In this document: in pieces, positions 40,597-49,694 of the stretch
Layout of the letters: every line of letters starts with the position of its first letter
How positions within the stretch are numbered: the stretch's first letter is position 1
From: Margaritifera margaritifera
Lineage: Eukaryota > Mollusca > Bivalvia > Unionida > Margaritiferidae
Direction of reading: 5' to 3'
Length of the DNA stretch: 64,000 nt
Assembly: GCA_029931535.1 (NCBI GenBank)
Contig: JAQPZY010001414.1
Span: forward strand, 202,001-266,000
Position numbers and translations under genes: made by a program
Notes under the pieces: model-generated
Database searches by the model: none
What the model was told of the DNA's origin: nothing
What the model saw: the letters and a program-made list of their open reading frames with translations, nothing else

Positions 40597-41518
40597 GATA
40601 GATACATTACTATTGCTGTATTCGATTTTTTGCACGTCGTCGCACATATATTACAATTAGGTATTTCCCTTGAACTAGTTTGAGATAGCAATCTTATTGG
40701 CATATTAAATACTCGGTTGCCACAGCATGTCATATCCTTTACGACACACTTGGGAATAGAGCAGCAAAATGTACAGTAAACAACTCTGATACATAACTAA
40801 TTAATCTTACGTACTGGACCTGGCGTTCGATACAGATGATATCTTCCGTATTCCACACATACATCGGTGCAATTTAGGTGTTTTCCCTGAAGTGGGCGCG
40901 TCGATATTCTTAGAAGAGATGGACTGAACTTTAAGAAGTCCCAGCTCTTTTGAATTGTATTCAAACTGTACATCAAAACTATTTAGAAAGCGTAAAAATA
41001 GATGAATATCATAAACACAAAACCACATTTATATTATTTTGTTTTCGTGTCTGATGTGGCGTATGAATACGTCTAAGCCTGACGGCCTTGACGTATCAGC
41101 ACGCCATATCAAACTCGTTCTTTCCGCCGACTAGGAACGAAACACGTATGTAGTTTTGTGCATGTAACGGTGGTTCTTTTAAAGAAATGACTACTATAGT
41201 GGAAACGATCAGTCTTGTATGGTTTCCTTTCTATTCTTTTCGGTACCTTCTTGTATAGACCCCACGTGATGAATTGATTGGTGAATACGACTGTTACAGG
41301 CGTCATTCGAAATATCCTCGACAGAATACGAACATAATGTTCAGCTGAAAGAAGCTTGGTGTTAATCCTAATAGTATTTTTACATTTTGACTCACAGGCA
41401 ATAATAATAATAATAGGAAGAAGAAGAAAAGTTCTCTTTATCTAACATTTTTATATATCCTTGGCTCACGGCGTAAACTCGGATTTTATCGATAACACTT
41501 AGCTTAAAAATCATATGT

Positions 41519-41520
41519 TG

Positions 41521-41575
<55 letters not shown>
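41519..41575. repeat. (ATA)n microsatellite
   Basis: Trinucleotide ATA/TAA run of about 57 bp. Confidence 0.97.
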
Positions 41576-41579
<4 letters not shown>

Positions 41580-42604
41580 GACGAATACTTGATAAAATAT
41601 TTTACTGTATTAGTTTTGCAGGCTTTTTCTCGAAAAATTGCAGAGAAATCATTGAATGTCAGATTCACAACTCATTGGATATATTGCCAAGGCTAACGAA
41701 TACTCATAAGATAATTGCGTTTTCATAAAGTTATCACAATCACAGTTCAAGATAGCCTAAGATTCGAAATATCATCAACTCTTTCCAATGAGGGTTGAAT
41801 ATACTCAACTCTCAAGATTCGGAGGTAATGGTAGTCTCGATCAACCAGACCATCGCTTTGCTCTGGGAGCACCGTCAAACTTGGGTAGGGTAAAATGCTT
41901 CAGTGATCTGTTAACGATAGAAGATGCTTCTTTTAAAATCTGTAGAAGCGGAACTTCACAAACTGTTTATCCCTTTCTTACAAAAATATATCGCGACATA
42001 CGTTCCACAGTCATTCAAGCCAACATTATACAGTAAACTTAAAGAGAGTAGTAGTTACATGCTATGTGTCTCAATCAATGAAAATGGACATAGGTACGTG
42101 AAACATGATGTCACCTTATCATCACATGGATGTAATACTTCACCTTATCTCATTATCTAATCAGATCTCGTTTGCAATGTTTGGTGATTACAACCGTACA
42201 TAAAAAAATAAACCAGTTCAGACTGTATTTGCACAGATAATTTGCATATATCCATCTTGGAAAATAATAAAAAGATGGCAAAACTAGTTTATATATCCCT
42301 TTAATAAGTGTTGACATAACTGACATTATGAAGTCATACTAATTTTACATGGGTTAAAAGAGACGCTTGGCTTGTATACAATTAAATTGTTCTCACAACA
42401 TTATTCCAGGCCTATAAGAAAGAAAGAAATAATCCCTTACCTTAAATGTGTTAATTGGCAAACTTTGTTTTCGTTATATATTAAATTTACCTTAATCATA
42501 TATAAGTAGTTATGGGAGGGAACTGGGCCTCAAGGGGACATCCTTGGTCAAACAGGTCCAACAATTTATATCCTCAAGGGGAAATTAACATGGATGGGAC
42601 ACTA

Positions 42605-42672
42605 TAGCCTCGAAAAGGTTTATAGCCTCAAAAAGGTTTATAGCCTCAAAAGTGTTTATCGGGTAAAAGTGT
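42605..42672 (+). repeat. Short tandem repeat at the Polinton left edge
   Basis: About four degenerate units of 17-18 bp with the form TATAGCCTCRAAAAGGTT, decaying to TATCGGGTAAAAGTGTT. It lies just outside the part of the left inverted repeat that I can match to the right end, so it may be element terminal sequence or host flank. Confidence 0.75.
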
Positions 42673-42696
42673 TTATGGGACAGAGGTATTTTATAC

Positions 42697-42797
42697 GGAC
42701 AGAATAGACACATACACTTAAATTACAAACAAACCAATTTTTTATGCAATCATGGAGTGATCTTTTCTAAGAGATGTGGGTGGCCCTGAAAATGACC
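42697..42797 (-). repeat. Left inverted terminal segment
   Basis: Read on the - strand, this matches 59385-59483 on the + strand with indels. Shared blocks in order are TTTTCAGGGCCACC, a TAGAAAAGAT-ACTC block, an ACCAATTTTTT-type block (AAAAAATTGGT on this strand), a run of TTTGT words, and GTGTATG ending at TCTGTC. It includes the 3' end of the outward-facing left gene. Confidence 0.75.
42782..42797 (-). terminator. Histone-type 3' stem-loop, left gene
   Basis: On the - strand the sequence is GGTCATTTTCAGGGCC followed by ACCCA. It has the 16-nt layout of the replication-dependent histone mRNA stem-loop (GGYYYTTYTCARRRCC-ACC), with one mismatched pair and one G-U pair. It starts 21 nt after the stop of the 42819-43052 gene. 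A purine-rich AGAAAAGA (plus-strand 42761-42768) follows 13 nt later, where the U7-pairing histone downstream element would lie. Confidence 0.55.
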
Positions 42798-42818
42798 GTT
42801 GGAGTTTTGTTAACGAAG

Positions 42819-43052
42819 TTAACACATATAACACCTCTTCATGGGTCTTCTTCTCCTTAAACGTCTACGCACTTCAGGTCCGTAGATGAGCACCCGCTGC
42901 AGACACCCTTGTCTCTCCACATAGATGCGTCTCTTCCAAAGAGCTGTAGCTGTAATATTCGTAATAGCCCATGATACTTTGATGTACATGGGGTAGTCCG
43001 AGTTGAAGAGCATGCCCAATAGGATGCTTGAAGATTCTACGGATGTATACAT
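42819..43052 (-). CDS. Small Arg-rich protein, outward-facing left-end gene
   Basis: A 77-residue frame from an ATG at 43052 to a stop at 42819. The frame stays open further upstream to a TTG, but a TATATATA at 43096-43103 lies 44 nt before the 43052 ATG. That matches the spacing seen at the other genes of this element, so I chose 43052. The protein has a mixed N-terminal half and a strongly basic tail (EVRRRLRRRRPMKRC). I do not recognise a family. It is followed at once by a histone-type stem-loop signal. The basic tail suggests nucleic-acid binding or a nuclear localisation signal, as an inference only. Confidence 0.5.
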   Translation of the reverse strand: MYTSVESSSILLGMLFNSDYPMYIKVSWAITNITATALWKRRIYVERQGCLQRVLIYGPEVRRRLRRRRPMKRCYMC

Positions 43053-43095
43053 CTTTGTCTTGAGAACAGGTGAAAGTATGTCACAAAAACGCTGG

Positions 43096-43103
43096 TATAT
43101 ATA
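43096..43103 (-). promoter_or_regulatory. TATA element for the left - strand gene
   Basis: TATATATA, self-complementary, 44 nt upstream of the ATG at 43052. Confidence 0.5.
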
Positions 43104-43206
43104 GCCTAAGATAGAATCAAAACGGATCGAAATGGTCCACCAATCCAAAGGCGCGTTACAAAAGGGGTAGGATCTCTCTTCCAATCAGAAGAGAGCGGGG
43201 GGGGGG

Positions 43207-43214
43207 TGACGTCA
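43207..43214. promoter_or_regulatory. CRE/ATF-type palindrome
   Basis: A perfect TGACGTCA palindrome after a run of ten G. It lies 8 nt before the + strand TATA and about 104 nt from the - strand TATA, inside the divergent promoter region. TGACGTCA is the consensus site of CREB/ATF bZIP factors. Use by this element is inferred. Confidence 0.5.
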
Positions 43215-43221
43215 CCTTCAG

Positions 43222-43227
43222 TATATA
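43222..43227 (+). promoter_or_regulatory. TATA element for the coiled-coil gene
   Basis: TATATA in AGTATATAGGCG, 51 nt upstream of the ATG at 43273. Confidence 0.5.
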
Positions 43228-43272
43228 GGCGTCACAGCGTTCGTACGGTTTTACCTTTGCGGCATTTTGAGT

Positions 43273-43850
43273 ATGGCTGATACAACGAAGCGGTCAACAT
43301 TCAACCAGACAGATTTTAATTTGGATTTTGTGGATTTTCTGTCGTCGCAAAATTTTTTGCCTGAAACAACTACAGTAGTAGTACCACCTTCCTTACCCGT
43401 TATGGATGATATTAGAAAGAGGCTGAAAGAAGAATTGGAAAACTTTTTGCAGAGTCAGAGAGAAGCAGAAGAAGCATTTCTTCAGCAAGAACAGGAAAGA
43501 AGACAACAAGCAGAAGAAGAAGAGAAGCAGACATCTTTGAAGTGTGAAGGCCAGAAGGAAGGGAGTGATGACAATTTAACGGTGAGTCTGCTACAAGAGT
43601 TAAAGAATCTGAGAAACATGTATCAAACTTGTGTAACTCAACCCAAGAGAAAGAGTTAAAAAATCTGAGAAACATGTATCAAACTTCTGTAACTCAAGCC
43701 AAGAGAAAGAGACCATCACGGGCGAAACATTCTAATCCCATCACATCATCTACGCTCACTACTACTACTGAGATGCTACCACCACCACCATTGACTACTA
43801 CTACTACACCACCTTTACTAAAGCAGCAGCAGCAGGAGGAGGAGGAGTAG
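43273..43850 (+). pseudogene. Acidic coiled-coil protein disrupted by a 56-bp duplication
   Basis: The start is ATG 43273, 51 nt after a TATA box (the frame also opens at an upstream TTG). Residues 1-45 are mixed. From about residue 48 a charged heptad-like region (IRKRLKEELENFLQ onward) runs through a Glu/Gln-rich tract, consistent with a coiled coil. A stop falls at 43657. It is created by a 56-bp tandem duplication (43598-43653 and 43654-43709) that shifts the frame. Beyond it another frame (to 43850) continues with basic KRKRPSR, a Thr/Pro-rich tract and a QQQQEEEE tail. The intact form would have been roughly 170-175 residues. The function is unknown. A histone-type stem-loop lies 85 nt after the final stop. 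Confidence 0.6.
43598..43709 (+). repeat. 56-bp tandem duplication inside a gene
   Basis: Two adjacent 56-bp units starting AGTTAAA-AATCTGAGAAAC differ at three positions. Because 56 is not divisible by three, the second copy is out of frame. Confidence 0.95.
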
Positions 43851-43934
43851 GACTTGGCCGTGGAAAGGGATTGAGGCAGTTAAAACTCATTATGTCCAGT
43901 CCATGGGTTTGTTTTAAAAAACAAACACCCCAAC

Positions 43935-43950
43935 GGTCCATTTCAGGACC
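43935..43950 (+). terminator. Histone-type 3' stem-loop, coiled-coil gene
   Basis: GGTCCATTTCAGGACC followed by ACCCA. Five perfect pairs close a TTTC loop with one mismatched pair at the loop base. CAAC precedes the stem, as in many invertebrate histone genes, and AGAAAAGA (43964-43971) follows 13 nt later. This copy is not part of the terminal inverted repeat, yet it shares about 40 bp with it. Confidence 0.6.
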
Positions 43951-43971
43951 ACCCACATTTCTTAGAAAAGA

Positions 43972-44159
43972 AATCAAATTGCCAAAATCAAGTAAAACTT
44001 AAAACCGATCATTGGATTGTGTATGAGTTCGTGTGTGCTTCCATACTCTAAAACAAAATCAAAACCAAGAGACACTTAATATTTTCCTTTTTTGTATATT
44101 CTCTTTTTAAAAATCACAATGCACATTTCATAACACATCACTCAAGTTCAATTTTTCTT
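43972..44159. other. Intergenic spacer
   Basis: I see nothing coding or structured here. It is the convergent space between the coiled-coil gene and the - strand zinc-knuckle gene. Confidence 0.5.
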
Positions 44160-44586
44160 TCACTGTCGGTCTCTCTTTGTGAATTTTTTGACAGGCATCA
44201 TGGGTTCTTCCTCACTGTCTTCCAGTCGTCTTGCCTTCTGACATTTCTTGTCGACGGGGATGGGTTCTTCTTCTGTTTCTGAAGAGCCCTCTGCCTCCTC
44301 CCTCTCTTGTTTGTTTTCTTGTTTCTTAGGACACTCTGAAGACCAATGTACTTTTTCTTGACAATTATAGCATGTATCTTTCCCATTGTCTCTGTTTTCT
44401 TTTCCTTTACTTTGACGTTGTGGACATTCTGGAGCCCAATGTCCTTTATCGTGGCAGATATAGCAAGTATATTGACTTTTATATCGAGAAGAGGAGGAGT
44501 AGTCCTTAGTCTTACTGAAAGCGGTATACTTTCTTATGACTCTGTAAATTTCTGACCAGAAAGGCGATTTGTCTTGACTTTTCCAT
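44160..44586 (-). pseudogene. Tandem CCHC zinc-knuckle protein, minus strand
   Basis: The - strand frame ending at TGA 44160-44162 is open back to 44588 and encodes two CCHC zinc knuckles. The first is CYICHDKGHWAPEC (about 44460-44420) and the second CYNCQEKVHWSSEC (about 44370-44330), both C-x2-C-x4-H-x4-C. An acidic then basic tail follows. Such knuckles bind single-stranded nucleic acid. No ATG precedes the knuckles in this frame. An ATG at 44586, 56 nt from a TATA element shared with the polymerase promoter, opens a different frame that stops after 24 codons, so a frameshift near the start is likely. Splicing is the alternative. It is unusual as a reverse-strand gene between + strand genes. 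Confidence 0.6.
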
Positions 44587-44641
44587 CTTCACAGTTTGAA
44601 AGTTGAATAACGAATAGTTACTCGGAGGGTAAGAAGCTCTT

Positions 44642-44689
44642 TCTATATATAGGGAGAGAGCCTTTTCTATATATAGGGAGAGAGCCTGT
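44642..44689. promoter_or_regulatory. Duplicated TATA block, divergent promoter
   Basis: A 24-bp block with CTATATATAGGGAGAGAGCC occurs twice in tandem (44642-44665 and 44666-44689). TATATATA reads the same on both strands. The right copy (44668-44675) is 49-56 nt before the polymerase ATG (44724). The left copy is 56 nt from the - strand ATG at 44586. It probably serves both genes. Confidence 0.55.
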
Positions 44690-44723
44690 GTAAAACTAAA
44701 TCATATTAAAGTTGGACATCAAG

Positions 44724-47700
44724 ATGAAACGATCACACCATTTCATTGAGATAACAGAAGAAACTAAGAGACCACGACGGCGACTTTCCGTGCCGCCTCA
44801 TACGCCGCTAGCTGAAGTGTTAGCCCAAGTTCATGTCAGTGATTTTGAAGAGGACATGAGTGAGTCTGAAACCATAACTTCCACAAGACCAAGAGAATCC
44901 AGAGCCCCTAAAAAAGAAAGTCGTTCCGTAGCTCCCGAAAATTACTATCACATTCGAGAGACCCAAAAAGTAACATCCAGAAAATTTAGATCCACGGCTT
45001 ACACTTACACGGTCCGCTTTAAAGACTTCAAGTCTGAAGTGCCCCAAGAGAAAGCCGCAGGCTTCATTACCGATTTGTGTGATTCTTTGTTAGAAACATT
45101 GAAACGGCAATGCGGAGCCAAATAGGACGATCGGTTGAGACTTTCCATCCTGTCTGGATCGAGTTCAGTACGCCGGCAGAATTAACACCGTCTAAAGTCA
45201 TGGACAAAATTGAACACTTTCAACATATCCAACGACGAGTTTACAATCACCAATGGAAAAGCCACACTTCACATGACCCACGTTTCACCTCCTAGAGGTA
45301 GCGGACCACGCAAAGTGTTATTGGTGGACGACCTTCGCAGTACCAAACGCAGTATCGTCCAGGTGTTTCGAGGACCCAATTTCCCCTAGGGAAAATACAT
45401 TCACGTGTATCATCATCAATAACATCAATAACATTTCGATGCCATCACTAGTATCATTAGATTTCTTGGATACGCTAACTACTGCGAGAAATGTGACAAA
45501 CGATTTTGTAGTCGGGACAAACACATTCATTGTGGAGAGAGATGTCGGGGCTGTTTAGCTTCCACACCATACATTCCTGCAGAACACATTCATTGTTCGA
45601 CGTGTCAACGAACCTTTGTCAGTTCCTCTTGTTACGAACAACATCGTAGGACACAAGCTCACCAACAGAAAGTGCTTGTGAATTATTGAGATTGTGCTCC
45701 AAGTGTGGACAACTAATTCGAACCAATAACTCCTAGGCACACGTTTGTGCCGGAAAGAAAAGATGTCGTATTTGTGACCAAATCGTAGACTTTGAACATC
45801 AATGTTACATTCAAAAATATAACAACGAACTGGTGAAAGAATTAAAGGGTGATTAGCAGCAAAAGAAGAACAAGACAAAAGTTGATTTTATCTTTTTTTA
45901 CTTTGAATGTATGCAAGAAACGGGTATTCACATCCCCAGTTTCTGCGTTCCTCATCGGGCTTGTGAGAAGTGCATACAGGAACCTATCTATTTTCACTGT
46001 CCTCATTGTAGTAAGATTCCAGGAGGACGCGAAAAAATCTTTCCGATTTTGCCCAATGGATCTTAGACCCTATCGACGACACTTGGAGCGAAGAGGACAT
46101 TCAACGTTACGGGGACTGTCATCGATATGCTACCGTCATGGCTCACAATTTCTCGGGATACGATGGACAGTTTCTTCTAAAATATTATTCAGAACAAGGC
46201 ACCGAATGCCCCAAAGTCACCATGAACGGAGCCAAACTCATCTATATGAAAGTGGGGGAAGTAAAATTCAAAGATTCCATGAATTTTTTTACCATGCCTT
46301 TGAGTCGAATGCCTAAAACATTTGGAATGACAGAAATGGCCAAAGGGTATTTTCCCCACTTTTTCAATACCGAAGCCAATCAACACGTAGTGCTTCCGCA
46401 TGTGCCTGACATTGACTATTACGATCCCGATGGGATGCACACCGAACACAGAGAAGCCTTCTACGCTTGGCACCACGCTCACGCTTCAGACCCGTTTGAC
46501 TTTCAAGAAGAAATGCTGAAGTATTGCCGATCCGATATGGACATTTTACGCCGTTGCTGTAGAAAGTTTCGACAATTATTTCTGGATCACGGAGAAGTCG
46601 ATCCTTTGAAGGAAGCGTGTACCCTAGCCAAAGCGTGTGGATTAGTGTACAGAAAAAAGTTCATGCCCGAGAACCAACTAGCCATCATATACCCTAACAC
46701 TTATCTTTCGGTCAGCCGCCAATACTCGTCGAAAGCTTTGCGTTGGTTGCATTACTTGTGCAAAAAGGAAGACACATGGATACAGCATGCGAGAAACGCA
46801 GGGGGGGGGGGGAAGAAAATTGGAAGTCGTTCTGTGAATGGCTGGGATTTAGAAAACCCTCAGACGGTGCACGAATTTCAGGATGGTTGTTTCACGGATG
46901 CCCTACCTGTTTTTCTCAACGAAACCTACAAAGTCCTTTTTCAGAGTTCACCGTGGAAGAGTTATACGAACACACATACCAAAAGCGTCTGAAGTTAGAA
47001 AGTCAAGGATACCAAGTGGTAGAAATGTGGGAGCACGAGTACGATCGACGTTTCAAAACCGATCCAGAATTTAGACGCATTGCCGAAAGTTACGACGTAG
47101 TAGACATCGAACATATGGGCCCACGCCACAATTTGTTTAGAGGACGAACCAATGCCACACGCTTGCTGTACGACGTAGACGAATCTCGAGGAGAAAAAAA
47201 AATCAAATACATCGACGTGTGTTCGTTGTATCCTTGGGTGTGCAAATGTAAGCGATTCCATACCGGACACCCTGAAATTTTGACAGAACACATCGAACGT
47301 GGAACACTTTCGTCAATACGAAGGATTGATCAAATGCAAAGTCTTACCAACGACCCATTTGTACCATCCTGTCTTACCCTATCATTGCCAAGGAAAACTG
47401 ATGTTTCCTGTATGCGGTACGTGTGCTGAAACATGTAATCAAGATCACCCTTGCCACCACACGGAGGAAGAGCGCGCTTTGACAGGAACGTGGGTCAGCG
47501 TCGAATTGTTTCGGGCTCTGGATCGGGGATACAGCTTGTTGAGAGTATACGAGATTTGGCACTTTTCCTACCACAGCACAATACCAATAGGACGACGCCT
47601 CGAATCCAGGTATTTTCTCAAGCTACGTCAACGAATTTCTCAAACTGAAACAAGAAGCCAGTGGCTATCCCTCTGGATGTCAGACGCCAGAAGACTAAGT

Positions 47701-48560
47701 CCAATTCAAAGAACAGTTTCGTTCCGTAGAAGGTATCACTTTGGAAGAAGTAGAAACAAACGACGGAAGAAGATCGTTTGCCAAAGTCATGTTGAATTTT
47801 TTGTGGGGAAAATTGGCACAAAGTCCGATTTTGCCCAAGACGGAATACTTGGCAGATCCCAGTCGCTACTTTCAACTGGTAGACGACAAAATCAAAACCC
47901 ATGAAACACGTGGAAATCATCCGTGAAGATTTGATCTTGGTGAATTACGAAGAAGATCCTAAGTTTGTTCACCCCGACGGCTTTTGCAATGTGGTCATTG
48001 CAGCCTCCTTGAATGCTCGCTTAAAATTGTACGATGGGGCTTTAGAAGTGTTGGGAGATCGAGTCCTGTACTTTGACACCGACAGTTGTATGTACATCAA
48101 TCTCCCTGGTTGCCAACACCCCACCATCGAAGGAGATCGTTTAGGGGCATGTACGGACAAACACCCTCAAGAGACGATCCTCAGTTTTACCAGCGGTGGA
48201 TCTAAATATTACGGCTACCGATACCGAGACCAACAAGGCCAACTCCATACCAAATGCAAAGTCAAAGGATTGAGACTGAATTATCGAGCCAGTCAAGTGG
48301 TGAACTTTGATATCTTGAAAAATGACTTACAGTCTGGACAAGATCAAGACTTTCGAGTGAAAACTTAACAACCCCACAAAATCGTGCGTTTGACAAACCA
48401 CCAAATCGTCAGTCGCCCTTTAGAAAAAGTTTACCAAATTGTGTACCAGAAACGAGTGCGACTTCCAGACCACACCACTTTGTCGTACGGACACACCAAT
48501 CTTCGGTATAAAAAGGGACAACTTCCAAGACCAAGAATTCATTGTGACTACAAACGTTGA
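44724..48560 (+). pseudogene. Protein-primed family B DNA polymerase (Polinton pPolB), broken
   Basis: The element's replicase, about 1,280 codons from ATG 44724 to a stop at 48558-48560. Exonuclease parts are visible: AHNFSGYDGQFLL (Exo II, about 46141) and YCRSDMDILRR (Exo III, about 46525). Polymerase motif A is YIDVCSLYPW (about 47210), motif B lies around VMLNFLWGKL (about 47788), and motif C is YFDTDSCMYI (about 48069). The N-terminal part has a YTVRFKDF segment and a Cys/His-rich region (about 45480-45650). A stop at 45123 ends the first frame. 45125-46130 is riddled with stops, and further frame changes occur near 46880, 47300, 47600-47740 and 47900. The last stop-free stretch ends at 48366. 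A 12-G run at 46801-46812 is a slippage-prone site. Protein priming is inferred from the family. It is non-functional as it stands. Confidence 0.9.
48507..48516 (+). promoter_or_regulatory. TATA element for the BIR gene
   Basis: TATAAAAAGG inside the end of the polymerase gene, 72 nt before the ATG at 48579. Confidence 0.5.
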
Positions 48561-48578
48561 CCGAGCAAGAAGAAGAAG

Positions 48579-49218
48579 ATGAATACTAATTCCACACAGC
48601 CACCGAGTGATGAACTCACTGTGAACTTCAAGTTCAATGTGGAGACCAGTACACAGACACCGATACTGACGAACTCGACACAGCCACCGAGTGAGGAACC
48701 TACTGTGAACTTCAAGTTTTATCACGACCTCGAGTGTGATGCGGTGCTTTGCGACGAGACGGATGCCGTACGCTTTGATATCAACGATGCAGCTTGCCGT
48801 TCCCCTGGGACCATCGAACGCGATGCCGTTCGTGTGCCTTACCGCTCCACTGGCGAAAGCGATGTAGCGCGACGCCCTTTTTTCTTTATTGGTCAATGTG
48901 ATGCTAAGCGTGTACCTACTTGTTGATGCCATCCATTCACTGGCAAAGAATTCATATTGGCTGTGGCTTTGCCTGGCTATTGTGACTTTGAAAGTCGATT
49001 CCAGACGTTCAAAGATAAATGGCCTAAATATCTGCAAGGACATACTTCCAAAGCATTAGCCAGAGCTGGATTTGTCTCCTTGGGAGAATGCGATAAAGTT
49101 CAGTGTTTCAGCTGTGGTGACACTTCACGAATGGGAGTATAAAGACTCAGCTTACTTGGAACATTCCAGATGGTCTCCGCGCTGTCAGTCCCTGCCTTTG
49201 GTTGGTCCAAAGATGTAA
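48579..49218 (+). pseudogene. BIR-domain (IAP-like) protein, broken
   Basis: The start is ATG 48579. The N-terminal half has two copies of an NSTQPPS-E-TVNFKF block (residues about 4-20 and 31-48), then a low-conservation region. The C-terminal half is a single baculovirus IAP repeat. It has R-x2-TF-x3-WP near 48990-49020, an AxAGFVSLGECDKVQCFSC stretch near 49068-49118, and then H-x6-C near 49165-49188. Spacing of the zinc ligands fits C-x2-C-x16-H-x6-C. An in-frame TGA (48924-48926) separates the two halves, and a frame change near 49119-49130 lies inside the domain before the His and last Cys. BIR proteins bind caspases or other partners and can block cell death. The role here is inferred. 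No RING finger was seen. Confidence 0.75.
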
Positions 49219-49219
49219 T

Positions 49220-49694
49220 ATGTCGGATAAATTACAAGAGCACATTCCTTGTTTGCCTTTAGAGCTGCGAGAATGCATTTACAGAAAGTTGGTCCAGATT
49301 CAAGTGAAACGCAAAGAACAATTGCATCCTTTACGACATAGACGTTTTAACCATTGGTATCTGAATGGTATAAAAGTACTAATTAGTTTCAAAGTATTCA
49401 AATTGTCAGACATTCATGATGGACTAGATGACACCTTTAAGAGTTTGGATGGTAGCACCTACAATGTGACACTGTTACACAGAATTCGATGGAACGAAGT
49501 TCAGGAAAAAGTGACAAAATTAGAGGAATACAAAACTTTTAAGAGAAGTGTCACCTCAAGAGGAAACACCTTCACGCCGTTTGAGGTGTAGAAAGGTAAT
49601 CATTGAATGTCTTGGATATCCTTTACCATCTGATTCCATTTGGCAATTGTGTGGCTATTTCATCAAGAAGAAAGACGTGCCTGTAAATGACTAG
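49220..49694 (+). pseudogene. F-box-like protein, paralogue 1
   Basis: The ATG (49220) comes one base after the BIR gene's stop. The N-terminus has LPLELRECIYRKLV, resembling an F-box or SOCS-box start (LPxEL-x3-I-x3-L). A second block, RIRWNEVQEKVTKLEEYKTF, lies at about residues 90-110. The frame stops at 49589-49591. A frame change after the second block would lead into a stretch with KVIIECLGYPLP that ends at 49694 and overlaps the next gene's start. The duplicate gene that follows supports a real family. An adaptor function with ubiquitin ligases is a guess from the motif. Confidence 0.5.

Larger units (their letters stand above)
36706..42604. other. Non-coding interval before the Polinton
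   Basis: AT-rich sequence with TA, CT and ATA microsatellites and the second copy of the 44-bp repeat. I found no exon with both splice signals and homology. A pair of overlapping frames at 41788-42160 is discussed under rejected items. Confidence 0.5.

Noticed and set aside
41788..42160. Two overlapping frames that look protein-like (for example VEAELHKLFIPFLQKYIATY)
   Set aside because: Composition is suggestive of an exon, but I could not name a family. The frames conflict, and no consistent splice sites or neighbouring exons were found.
42697..43980. A nested second element defined by inverted copies at 42761-42800 and 43930-43971
   Set aside because: The shared sequence is limited to the roughly 40-bp stem-loop and purine element at gene ends pointing toward or away from each other. 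A shared 3' processing signal explains it better than a nested transposon.
48420..49043. 207-codon reverse-strand frame opposite the BIR gene
   Set aside because: It is antisense to the end of the polymerase gene and to the BIR gene. It has no TATA at the usual spacing, and its repeated segment is simply the complement of the duplicated NSTQPPS block.
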